Origin: Tyto alba
Taxonomy: Eukaryota > Chordata > Aves > Strigiformes > Tytonidae
NCBI RefSeq assembly: GCF_018691265.1
Contig: NW_024881313.1
Coordinates: forward strand, 14,563,518 to 14,627,517
Direction of reading: 5' to 3'
DNA length: 64,000 bases
Shown here piece after piece: positions 24,436 through 37,400 of the stretch; position 1 is the first letter of the stretch; each line of letters starts with the position of its first letter. The notes under the pieces are model-generated. The model was not told the DNA's origin and did not search any database. It worked only from the letters and a program-made list of their open reading frames with translations. The position numbers were made by a program, and so were the translations under genes.

Positions 24436-27400
24436 CTGGAGACAAAATTATGGAAACCAAAGTGAAAACAATTAAATGTTTTCTCTATTTACTGAAAAAA
24501 ATGTACTTAATTATATAAAAAATAGTGCTTCTAAAATTGCTACAAGTATATTTCTATATCTACACTGGCCCTTGGACTACACTGACACTGTAGAAAGAAG
24601 GATATTTGTTTCACAATTTTTACTTCGATAAATTAGACGAGAATATTACCAAACATGGAATATATTTTCAAATAAGCTTTATTAGAAAACTACTTTTGTG
24701 AAGCAAACCCATTTTTTTCTACTGTTCAAAATAATGCTTTAATGCTTTTACACACCGAAGCTGAAGTATTTCAATTTTTATTGGCTTCAGCAGCTCGGAA
24801 CTGTAGGACCCAGGTCCACAAATGGATATCAGTTTTAAGTATGAGAATGAGATCTGCCCTAAACAGCCCCATACATCTTAGACAAGTAATAATTTTACTT
24901 GCAAAAACTGGAAACCTGATTGCTTTTGCTTCTACAGGTGCCTTGAACAGCTGCCATCCCAGGATCCCCCCAGTTCCACTGGTACAGCTCCACACAGACC
25001 TCCAGCTCAGCCTCAGTGTCCGACACATATTCACGCCCTTTGGGGAGCACTCTCACCAAGCCATGGGCTATTCTGCACAGGAATCTCCTCCATCCTTTCC
25101 AGAGAAAGCTGGGCCACTCCCCCAAAAAGCTTCAGACAAGGCACAGAATCAGGCAACCTAGCAAACCCGAGCTTCTCTTCGACAAAACAGCACACTGCTC
25201 TGCCGACAGTCTCATGCTCAGATCATCTATTCAAGAGGCAGGAGACATGCCTAATATTCCTGATTTGACTCAAATCACACAGAGTTGGCAAAAGCATTTC
25301 TTCTAAGCCACTGAAAATCCTCCCCCACCATTTAGTCTTAAACACAATTCTCTGTAGGATAGTGATGTGAAGCCATGTCCATTCTTTGTGTTTTAAATCC
25401 TTGCCAACCTATGCTGCTGTTATGTGAGCCTTGAAAATTAAGGGTAAAGAGATATAAAGTCACATCATACAGAAACAGAGACAGATCTCTAAAGAACATA
25501 AAACACCAATCTTTTTCTTCAGTTTTAAAATCCCACCAGTGTTGCACAAATCTGTAGCTTAAGTCATGGATAATTTATTTATTTTCTAACATAATCATTA
25601 TGGGCTGTCATCTAACTGTATCAATACTGATTTTCTTATTAGCACTTAATTTCAAAGACAGTCCTGAATAATAAAGACATTCGTGAAAAGAGTTAACTGT
25701 GCCTTTCACACATCACTGACCACATCCACCACTGCAACCCAAAATCAATCAGATCAATGGCAGTGCCATGTATACTCAATGGAAGTCTATTGTTTGTTTG
25801 TTGCATGGGAAATTTGAATGGTAACTCCCTGTTAATACAATGACAACTCCACCCACATTACTGCCTGGGCGAGTGGATGACCAGAGAGTAAATTTATATG
25901 CTAAAAATTATATAGCACTTTCACCCATCATGAATTCCTTTGCAGTCATCAGCCTTCTCCTCAAAATGATAAAAGCACAGTCAGCCCATGATATGGAGGA
26001 CATTGCAAACAAAACATCTCCTGCACATTAAATGCAATCTTGGCTGTAAATGGTTTGCTGTCTTTGCAAGCATTTTCCTTTAAGGAAAGAAAAGAATAAT
26101 ATTTGGAAACAGAAGAGGAAACCATTCAGTGAAAAAGGCAGGCATAAGAGCAGCATGAGGGATGCTAGAGGGGCATCATACCACAGATGCTAACATTTCC
26201 CAGTCAAACTCCCGGCTGAAGCCCACCAGCAGGAGTTAAACCAGCCCAGCTCACAGTCACAGGCTCTGCACTTCAGCAGGGTTGTCCATCCTGGCAAGGT
26301 ACCCTGCAGTCCTTTCAAGGCCTGGGGACTCCTGGTTCAATCCACAACAACTCACAGTAAATAGTATAGCTAGAAAGGACACTAAACTGCTAACAAGCTG
26401 GACCACTGGGTATACTGGCTGTACATGGAGGACAATCAATTCTTTATTCCTCCATCATTCTGGTCCTATTCATGACAATACTGTTTTCAATTTGAAAAAC
26501 TGTCAGAAAAATTGCATTTCATATCAAGAAAACTAAGCAACACCACCTTAAACAACATTAATCTACGTGCTCAGTTGACGTCAGCGAGCTATTTTTTACA
26601 TGAGAAATACCCAGAGAAGAAAACAAGCTTTTTAATGGCAGTGCAGGTACCAATCTGCACAGGATTTGTGGGACTCTCTCAGATATGGCTGAAATCCCAT
26701 TTGAAGTAATTTTCCTAATCTGTTGCACACCCTTGAATTCTGATTATGAAGTTCCCCCTCAGAGCCCTTCGGACTAGATAGAGTTTTAGCATCCTTTTAG
26801 TTCTGCAGTTTGGCAACAGAGCGTGAGCTCCTGTTTCTATGCAAAAAATATGCAAATGTGTTTTAAGGCTCATGACAGAAACCCTGAGGATTTGGCATCC
26901 TTTTCAAGCTGTTTGTCAGATATCAATGAATGGCTTTCTAAAAATTAATTCCCTTAATATCAAAGAAGCTAACTAGCTTTATCCCTGATCTGAGCATCAG
27001 TGGTTTAGTGCCTGGCCCCTTCTTTACAGCGCTGCAGTCAGGGTGATTAAATCCTATTATAACTTTGCCCTATTTTTAACAAAACAGATCTTACATACAA
27101 CAATGATGATGTATTAAATTTCCTTAAATAATGTTGCCAGAGCTGAGTTATAGAAAGAAATTAATCTCTAGTTACTTTCATCCTGCATATATTATACTTA
27201 TGTCTTAGCCCCCCAAACAGCTTACCAACCTTCAAACTGGCTATTTACAATTTTAGCACAAATTTGACACCAAGGCTATGTAACTGCCTTTCTCAGATGT
27301 CAGCGAGTCAGCAGGGAGCAAGGAGGCAAGCGTACTCGTCACTCTACTGGGCATTATCCATCGAGTTAGCACTGTATTCATTACTGGGAACCAATTTCTA

Positions 27401-30400
27401 ATAATTGCCATTCTGAGTGCCAAAAGGCATGCCACACCAAGAGAGATAAAGGCAATCATAAAGAAGACTTGCTTTTAACATTTTCCGTGGTGCAGAGTGA
27501 CAGCCCAAGGCTTATGTATGACCTAATCTTCTCAGGCCTGGGAGAAGGCATCAGTCTGAGGGAAACTGTAAGGAGCACATTTTGTAGTGAAGCAATTAAA
27601 TTGCCTGTCTGGGAGAAGGAACACATAGGAACAAACACACTGAACGTTGCATTAAATCTTGAAATAGTTCTCATAGCAGGGCAGCAGCCTAGGGCTCCCC
27701 TCTTCAAGGGAGGTGCATAATCTTAGATCAATTTTTATTTTGTTTGGCCCAGTTTGCTGTCAAGTGACACAGTTTTAAAAGGAGAGTCCTCTCACTTCAG
27801 AAGAGCTTACCACCCATGTGCTAACATCAGTTCTCAGGATGTAGCAGGATACGTGGTTGTGAACCACCTTGCATAGAGAGCACTCACCTGCACTCCTAAC
27901 ACTCTGAGGAAATTCTCCTTTCTTTGAGCTACTGGAGAAAGGAGTCTGCTCCTCTTGGCACAGCTTTTAATGAAATGGACTGTTCTATTTCAAGATGTCA
28001 GTTTTCCCGTATGCATTCACAATGCCTCAGAGTCCCCTCGTAGGCTTGGAAATACAGCCAAATCCATTTACCCATCAAAGGTCACCAGACCCTCCAGGAT
28101 GGCAGCCACCTGGGCACTTGCAGATGCAGCGCCGAGGCTTCTGAGGACTGCGTTCCAGGACTTCACCACCTACTGGGCTTATCTCACTAAATCTGGATGC
28201 TTACAATGTAGATGCAGAGCTATCCTTACCATCAGTGCAGGTAAAATCAAGAGTCTGGGTATCCTAGGATGTGATTCCACTTTTCCTAAAGCAGATGTCT
28301 AAAAGCAGTTGAGATTAAGTGTGCCATAAAGCCACTAGTTCCTCTCCAATGATGATAAAGGGACCTGGGTGATCAGTTAGGTTCTATAAACCTCCATTCT
28401 AAATGTCTCAGACTTGATGAGAAAAATCCTGTTCTTAATATACTCCCAGCAGTTCCTTTTAGTTTGTCAGTATAAGAAACAAGATCTTTGAAAGACCATT
28501 TACATTACTCTTAAAATAATAATGGTGTTTGCACAAACTTATCTGCTGTACAGAACACACGCAGAACTACTCCACTAAGCTTATTACACAGGTAGTAACA
28601 TCTCACGACCATTTCATTAGTGGCAGCAATAAGCACATAAGCATGGAAGATGCAAGTAGCATTTGACCTTCAAATGGACAAAAAGCCATGCAAGTACTTT
28701 TACTGTACAAACAGTAGACTTGTTACAGTTTTCTCATAAGCTACAAGGTCTTTATCAATGATCAGTATCACAGTATTTGAGCAGATATTTTTTCGAACCA
28801 TTTATATGATTACTTAACAGCAGAAACAGTCACAGGCATCTAAAAAGGTTTACTACAATTGCAGAATTAATAAATTGATACTTGCCAGAGTAATAAAACC
28901 AGAGTTATAGAGGTACAAAGAGTGGTAACGCATGTATGTAGCTTTGACTAAATATAAGAAAAAATAAGCACAAAGAGCCCAATGTATAATGAACAAAATA
29001 AAAACAAACACGAAGAAAACTATGACAGTGTACACTTTTTATATATACATCTCCCTTCTCTTAAAGCCTGTTTATGTCTCCTAGAACAGCATCTTTTCTG
29101 TACACTGTCACCGAGATCATCTAAAAAGAAACCTAAGCTTCCAAATTTTGTAGGAAATAGGAAAGACTGCAGATTTTATTGCCTTTTGGTGTTTGGGGCA
29201 TTTTTACATGCTGTTCATTCAGTAGGCTGCACTAGAGTACAACTGTATTCCCACTTGATGAACCTCCAAGTCTTTCCTGTTTTGTGACTTTCTATGTTAT
29301 CCTTTTCATTAATACCTCAATTGCAATTACCAAAGGGGTTCATTAAGTACTGTTACATATGGCATTAGTCATCCTATATAATTAATTATAAATTATTGAT
29401 TCATTAATATACTTCTATAAAATAAATAGGCAGCATCTAGTACTTGTAGATGCTGTACATGTATAATTCATATGCCTTCATAAAGAGACAGTTACTCCTG
29501 AGTCCAAAACTGCAAAATGTCTTTAGTTTGAAAGGCAAAGGAAGTTGCACAATAAAATACATTAATCAGTGATTTTTGATTTTAAAGAATGGGCTTATAG
29601 AGTGGGAACACTGTAACTACTGAAACTTACATATGAAGTTTTCTACTGGAAAATATGATTAATTTCTATTATGTACAGAAAAAAATTCCCATAGGATTTA
29701 CTGATGATTTTTACAAGTGTAAAGCATGTATGCAAAGTATGAAATTGTACAGAGCAGATAAACTTCTTTGGTCTGCAAGAAACCAGAGGGAGCTGTTACC
29801 CTAGCATAAATGCATTCTAATCCACAGTATTCCTTTGAAAATAGTGTTTGAAACACTCTTCAAATGGGCAAGAGGGGCTAGAATCATCTTCTTGACAGAA
29901 ATTTTTAAGTAAACATATACGTTTTCATCATGCATCTGATTTTGTATTTGACTTCAGTCGAATTACACAAATACTTCTGCTAAATAGGCATATCAATGTT
30001 TACAAGATCGCAACAATGGGCAAATATTTGCAGCTGCAAAAACTTAGCATTTGCAGTATTTTAAGGAATCTCCTGTGTGATGAATTCAGGGTAACACTAA
30101 GCAAAATTGGAGAGACTAAGTATTTTTTTCTACTTCTTGAGGAAGAACAGTCAGGCTTTTGACACAGCATCTGTGTATTTATCTATAAATGAAAATGGTT
30201 GTAAAGTGTTAGATTTCATGGAATGTACCATTTTTGTCCTTCAGCTTCTGAACATTTCTAGCAGATGGGCAAAGGTCTTGTACTTTGTTCTGTAAAGGTT
30301 TACAAATCACAGCATCCAGAGATCTGGTTCTGTGCTTCCTCCTGGTTGCTATGCAACAGGTCAGTGCATCTCTAGCCTATTTATTTTGAGCCTGACAGCA

Positions 30401-32559
30401 TGTAAGATATGTACCCACAACTGCTCAATTATACATCCCTTACAATCTATTACCATTTAATCTTCTCACTCTTGTTCTTCCATAATGGCCCTTCTACAAA
30501 ATGAACTCAGTTACAGCAGAATTATAGGGTCCCTACAAAGCAGCATACGAGCAAAGTTTTGCTATTGCACATTTTTCCGTCACCAGGCATAGTGTCAATG
30601 AAGCATCACCTTCTCATGATCCCATTCTCTTATGTCACCCCTTAGCCTCTTAAATTTACCATGACCTTTCCAATTCCAACAAGCAGAGTTCCATGGAATA
30701 GCCATCAAGGTTGAAGAGAACAAGCTGCTGGCAAAAACTTGCTGGAGATAAGCAAGAAACACAGTTAGGATTAGAATGAATTTAAGTACTACATACTGAC
30801 AGGTCACTCTAGCAAAGCTACTGCACATCTCCCACCAACTACGCTCCCTTTATATTGAGTTCCACAGAACTGATGGCATGTATCACCTCAAAGAAAAGTA
30901 GCTTTTAAACAAGTCTTTTCAAGTGTCTTGGATTTTCCCTCAATAAGCATTAATGAGCACAGTCATAACTGCACAATGCTCTCAGATATGGTGCTGGGAG
31001 ATGAACCTCAATGATGCAGCCAGTACTGATTTGTATCTCCTCAAAATCTGACTCAGCAGCAATTGTGTCCCAGTTATGAAGAGCGGATGTTTTTAACAAA
31101 ACAACCAATTGCATGCCTGGCAACATTTTGATCTTGTAGAATACAAGATGTCTAGGTATTCTTGGTCAGTTCCCTCTCTAACAGCTTCTGTTTCTGTTAT
31201 CTGTTACTGTTTGGCTGCAGTGAAACGCGGGGCTCCGTATGTGGCTCTGCATATAGTTGGGAACAGACTTACCACAATTCTGAATCATTGTGACTTTACA
31301 TTCCCCACACATTAACTGGTCTTACTAGTTGCATTGTGTTATCTTCTGTGAATTTCCCAGCTTGCTTCAGAGAGGAACTGCAGGACCTGGCACAATAGTT
31401 TAAAAAAGTTTTCTGACATTCAAAGAGACCCAAATACAAGCTATAAATTGATAAGATTTTAGAGATGGATAATGTGAGGGACATGACATAATCTGATACT
31501 CAAGCTGCAAGTCACTTATCTAGAAAAAAGAGCCCTGCATTTCATGTTCTGATTTCAATTTCTTTTGTATATACTTCTTATATAATGCTCAGATTTCAAT
31601 TATATCTGCTCCTATCATTGATATCACCACTTCTGCACAACCTATATAAGACGTCTGGTTCATCGTAACAGTACCAAAGTGCCTCCAGGAGTATATTTAA
31701 TGACTTACTAAGACCTAATGTAGAATTTCACTTCAAGATGTCTGCTAGTCTCTCCTGAAGTGGAACAAAGGCTCCTTTTCTCCATCCTGTAAATATTTCA
31801 GGCATTAAAATGTGTATTTCCACTTCTTATGGGGGCTAAAACTGACCCCTCCAACTTTTCTACCCTCCTCCTGAGATAACCCTAGTGGTATATGGCCAGC
31901 AAACTGATACTTAAGGCCATTTACCCAAACATGAAAAATGCATGCTCTAGTGTCTGCTTCTTAACTCAGTTATGACAACTGCCAGACAGACATCAAAGAA
32001 CAAGCTATGCTGCTGACATACAGGTTTTGCCGGAAGACTTACCCATATATCATTTCTTCCTTACAACAAAAATATGCTTTGCTTTGTGGCTGATGTTTGT
32101 AAGGATGTAATTATGATAAAAATATTATACATTGATGTAACCTCTGAAGTCAATACACCTAAAGATTTAGAAAGTGGGGAAGAGCCCTGGTTGTAAGAAA
32201 TATGCTGAGTATCTCATACAAGTCTCATAATTTTTAAGGAAGCAAAGTGGAAGAAACAACACTACCATTCCCTTTGTACTTCCTAGGGCTTCTTCATCTG
32301 TACTAACAAAGGAACATGCATGATCAGAGATAGTCTTAGTCAATTATCCCTGTTGATCCACATAAGTGGAAAAAGTGTGATCAGATAAAAAGGCAAGATG
32401 ATAAATGCAGATGTCTAACAGCATAATTTAAGGGACATATAAAGAACTGCAAAGAATTTGAATTTGAGAGAGGACTGTGAACCAAGAAGTCTATGTCTCC
32501 CATTTATCTTCTCTGTGGTTAAAGTATTCCACCCAAATGGGAGAAACATGGGGTTTGGT

Positions 32560-32620
32560 TTGTTTGGTTTTTTTTTTTTTTTGGTTGTTTGTTTGTGTTT
32601 TGGTTTTGTTTTTTTGCAGT
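32560..32620. repeat. T/G-rich low-complexity tract
   Basis: GGTTTGTTTGG-type sequence, a T run, then GGTTGTTTGTTTG. It mirrors the A/C-rich tract at 53173-53280 on the opposite strand. Such tracts are common in bird genomes. Confidence 0.85.
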
Positions 32621-33010
32621 TTTGGAGGTTTTTATGTCTTGAGATGACTGAAACCCACCTCCCTAGGGTGACTGTTGGCTAATGGGTGAGAAAGACTAGA
32701 GAAATGGAGATTGCATTTTTAACCACTGAAGTTAACTTCTATTAATTTCTTCCCTGCAAAGATTCATTGGACCAGAAGAAGATGCAAGAGAGTGAACATT
32801 AGTCCCTAACTGAGGCCCCTGTGCTCTAGTCTTTGTTTCAGGGTTAGTTTATATTATACGCAATGACTGTTTACTTTAAAATACAATGCTGTATTTATTC
32901 AGCATCTGGATCCCAAGACAACTCTTTCTTGCTGAGTGCTTGAAGCAAGGTGTTGAAGAGTCCTTTCTCTTTTTCCCACATGCTCTGTCGTGCCAAAAGA
33001 ATCTTTAATT

Positions 33011-33041
33011 CTTCATATATATACTTCATATATATACTTCA
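33011..33041. repeat. 13-base tandem duplication CTTCATATATATA
   Basis: Two perfect units and the first five bases of a third, in intron 1. Confidence 0.9.
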
Positions 33042-34399
33042 GACTTATGTGGAGCAGCTTCAGTGGGAAATACTGGGAGGGTACCTACTGCAGAAGACAT
33101 ACAGCCTGCTGTTTAGAGCATAGATGAAGGCAAATATCTCTTTAAGCAAAAATTACCTGAGACTCCTTTACCTCAGGTGAGTCCCGGTAAAACCAGGGTG
33201 CACTAAAAGTGGGAGCACATACTATCAGCTGCAGCTCGGCATGGAGCAACCAGTCTGACAAATGGGGTCAAGAAATGCAAACTAGATGAGGCAGCCTAGG
33301 AGAGACAGACAGCGGACACCCAGGCTGTTGAGTCTGGGGGTTCAAGGGTGAGAACACATCCAGAAGCAGAATTCTAAGGTGAAAAAGGGAATTTTTAGAG
33401 ACTGCATGTTCTTCAAGAGCTAGGTGACAGCCAAGCAGAGATTTTTGAGGACTGCAGTTTGGGTTTCTGTTTCTACACCATTTTGTCAGTCTAGACTTAT
33501 CTGAGCTTCCCAGGCACCATAAGAACTTCAAGTCTGGGGAATTCAGGTGCGCGTCCCATGTTTAAGATGTGGGCACGCTCTGTACCTTAAGCACAGCCTC
33601 CTACCAAGGCAAGGCTGTCTGCACATGAACTCTCCCACACACACACGTACCTCTCCAGTGGGCTTCCACAAGAAGAAATGTGGCAAATGGACTGACTGAG
33701 AGCAGAAGCAAACAAGCCCCCAGCCTAAATGCTGGGGCAATCTCATCACTGGAGGGCACTGCAGGGCTGCTCTAGAAGTAAGCCTCAGTGCATGACTCAC
33801 TGCGCCAGGACCTCAACTCCAGAATTTGAGACCAGGACACCAGTTAGATCTCACCAGTTCTCTTCTAATGAGGAACCCAATGCTATAGATATTTTCTGGA
33901 AGATAAATCAACTTTTACTAGTGGTTCTCAAAATATGGGACAACTGGTGGTCCACAAGGCAATCAGAAATGGTCCATGTCTGGTTTCCAGCCACATTAAA
34001 CTGTAAAATGTATGGGCTTATTGGTTCCAGGAGAAAGTTTTGAAAATTAAGAGGGGAATGTAGTTTAAAAAGCCTACAAATCATTGCAGTATCACAAAAG
34101 AGAACTGAGGAGAACCCTGGAGTAAGTGGGTAATACAGTTAGCCCTTTACAAAAATGGATATTATGTGATATGAGGAAGAACAGCAGTGTCATTGCTTTA
34201 TAGAGATATACAGTATTTTAAGAAAAATAATACAAAAAATGGGAGGCCCTTGACCTTAATTATACTTACGCCTAATTCATCACTTAGTGAGATCAGAAAC
34301 TTTCTTGGGACAAACTTGTAATTAAACTTTAAGAACTTTAATTGAAAATTTACTAAATCAATACCGAGGAAGCATGATCTTCATTTAAACACTTCATAA

Positions 34400-34415
34400 T
34401 CAATACTAGTATTGA
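34400..34415. repeat. 16-base perfect palindrome
   Basis: TCAATACTAGTATTGA is self-complementary without a spacer. It is followed almost at once by a second AT palindrome (AATATTAATATT). The location is intron 1. Confidence 0.95.
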
Positions 34416-37400
34416 CTAATATTAATATTGCATTATATTATAATTTTGTTCAAAAAGACTAATATGTTTGTATGTGAATGTGGCTATCTATAGTTTTTTA
34501 CTTCCCTGTCCTCTGATTCATTGATAAGTAAACAAAAAAGACCCGATAAGTACTATGTATATAAAGGAAGGGCTGCAGTAAAAGGTGTGGAGAACATTAG
34601 TAGTAAGGCTGCAACATTTTTCTTTTCCATCTTAGCCCCTTCCAGAGAATATATTTTACCATCATCTTTTGAGTTCTATGCTTTAAGCATGAAAAAAAAC
34701 CTAAAGCTCTATAATTTATAATTATCAGATAAAAATAGTACTGAATTTTCACAGTGTATTTTTAATATATTTGAAGAGGCCCACAAAGGCTGAGAAACTA
34801 GGCTTTCCTGTGTTTTCTTGCTATTAATCAACTTTCTGTGAAAAAGAAAATATTGTGGGAAATAATGGGACAGTTTTCCCACAGGCTCTTTCAGTACGAG
34901 CAGAGAATGGCATCACTGTATTTTTTTTTTGTCTCCAGTACAATAACCTCCTATCCCATCAGCACAATGTTTTTGTATTATTATTACTACTATGGAGATA
35001 GTGAAAGGCAGGAATACAACATTCACAGGCTTTGCCAAGTGCAGCAGATTATGTACATGAATAGCTAGCTGCACACTAGGAGGTATGATTTAGGTCAAAT
35101 TTCTTGTTTCATTCCAAAAGGCTATAGATTTTTAAGCCATTAATTGTTTAATGCACCACACAGCTTGCACCTCTTCATATATATAACATGAACTATCTTT
35201 TCTCTATTTCTCGAAGAAGTAATTTGTGTTCCTAGGCAATGAAGACTGGCAGAAGTTGATAGTCTGTAACAAACTGCTACAAGCGTGTAAAAAAGCTCTC
35301 TGAGCAGTCGGAGCTAAAAATGGACAAAGAAAATAAGAATTCATTTAGGGGCAAATTGAGATCTGAAATCCGTCAGGATTATCATGCAAACCACCTTCTG
35401 GTTCATCAATTGCTCAAAATGTAACTAGAAACAAACTGATGAAAAAACCCCAATGTCATACGACTTGGAATAGTGTGATTAATGAAAACAGTGATTCTTT
35501 TCTATTACTTAAAGAGAAGAAAAACATGTACTGTGAAGCAAGTCACGTGAGTTTAGACAGTCCCCTAACTTTGTTTGTGCTGTAAGAATCAGAGAGGAAA
35601 TTCTTTTAAATGCTCAGTCAGTGGAACAGTCTTTAAACCAGGACAGACAGGTTCAAATACAAGAAACTATACTAGATAGCAGTCTAGGTTGGGCTTTTTT
35701 CTGTGACCCTGTTTTGTTAAATATTTTAATTTCTGAAAACATACAATAGCAATAATTTGAAATGTCTTTGCCCCAATTACCAAGTGACCTGGTAACCACT
35801 CCGATCCTAACAGTGGTGGCCTAACATACAAAACATGAAACAAGGGCATGCCTTGAATAGTACTTATTTGATACCGCTGTCTATGCACTTTAAAAGCTAA
35901 GATCTGTGTTAATGGATACAGAGCGGAAGGGTGAGCAGTTTAAAGCAAGAGAGATCCATATTTCCCCTGCATGAGGTCTAGGACCTACAGTGATTAACTT
36001 TCAATGCTAACACAGCATAGTTTGAGAGAGATTTTTTTCTGTCAAGTTCATCCTGAAAATATTAAAATCAAGCATTAGAAAGGGCTTGAGGATATTAATA
36101 TAAATAGATAAACAATATATCCTCCATTATACTTATTTATATTTAATCATACCAGGCAGTTTTATATCTTTGTCTTATTATAACTTCCCATTGTTTGAAC
36201 ACAAAACACACCATGTCTTTCTGCTGGATTGAAGTGAAAAATTAGTAACTGAGGAGCAGGATTTGGAATTATATGTGCCACACTGCAGATGGAGGGAGAA
36301 AAAAACAAGGAACTAAAACCAGTTATATCCCAGCAAGGGAAGACAAAAGGGAAGACCAGTGAGGAGAGAACATGGCAATAAGACTAGTATTGAGCAAGAG
36401 AGAAAAGGATAAGCCTCAGAGAATGATAGCAAGAGGAAGAGAAATGTGAAGAGAAGTTATCACTGGAAGCAAAAAGCTATGTCCTTAAAAGATTCCCTCT
36501 GTAATTGTTTTCTGCTGAGTGGCAGTAAATGAGCCCTCTTCCTCTGCTGAATTACTCATTAATTATTCTAGGGCCAAGCAGGGACAGCCAGCCAGCACCT
36601 GGGGAATACACAGGGTAGAACTGCACTGGTCCTGAAGGGCTCCAGGGAGGTTTGTTCCTTGGGTTGATGTCCCCTGTCCCTCTGGGTAAGGCAAGCTGAC
36701 CCACATGCATGGGAGCAGTGTTAAATATGAAAATACGATAATGTGTACTTTAAGAAAATAGCCAAGAATCACAAGAGTCATCTGAGCAGCAATTATTCAT
36801 CAGGTAAGACAGGTATATGCACACAGGTCAAAGCAGCTGTTACACAGGACCTCATCCAAAGTCTGTTAAGTCAATGCAAAGACTCTCATTGGCTTCAAGG
36901 GAGTTTGGAGACGTCTCATGGCTTTCAAACAATGTACATAGCTGACTCTTGCCATCACTCTACGGGTTAGATTCACCACCAGAGAAGTCACATAGAAACT
37001 CCTATTTCTGTCAGCGGCAATTGGGCTGAGTCCTCTGCTCTTAAAACTTCTGCATGGAGTTACGGTGTGCTGCCCACAAAACGCTTCCCGAACCATCATT
37101 CCTGCTCTGTGCCTTCTGCTGCTGCAGTGCACTCCCAGACACTCATCAGAGCACTTTTGCCTCAAAAGGGAAAACAAAAAGTGCTGAAGCAGCACAGTGA
37201 AAAAAAAAAAAAAAGAGGGGGTATAGTTTTAAGCCCAGGAGGAGTCAGGACGTCATAGTTCTCACAGAAGATCAGAGGTGTCTTGTGTCTCTGAGATCTA
37301 GCAGCTCCCACATCAGTCTGCTTCACAGCTTCCCGCAGCTCCTGCCATCTGCCTGGAAGTAGCCATTTCCCAGAAAAGTTGGCAAGATGATGCCACCTAA

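Noticed and set aside
26325..26345. B-box-like word GGTTCAATCC suggesting a tRNA or tRNA-derived element
   Set aside because: No A box at proper spacing and no cloverleaf could be built around it.
35570..35690. Possible old CR1 3'-tail (GAGGAAATTCTTTTAAATGC, then CAGTGGAACAGTCTTTAAAC)
   Set aside because: Only scattered words resemble the CR1 3'UTR; there is no terminal repeat and too little continuous similarity by eye.
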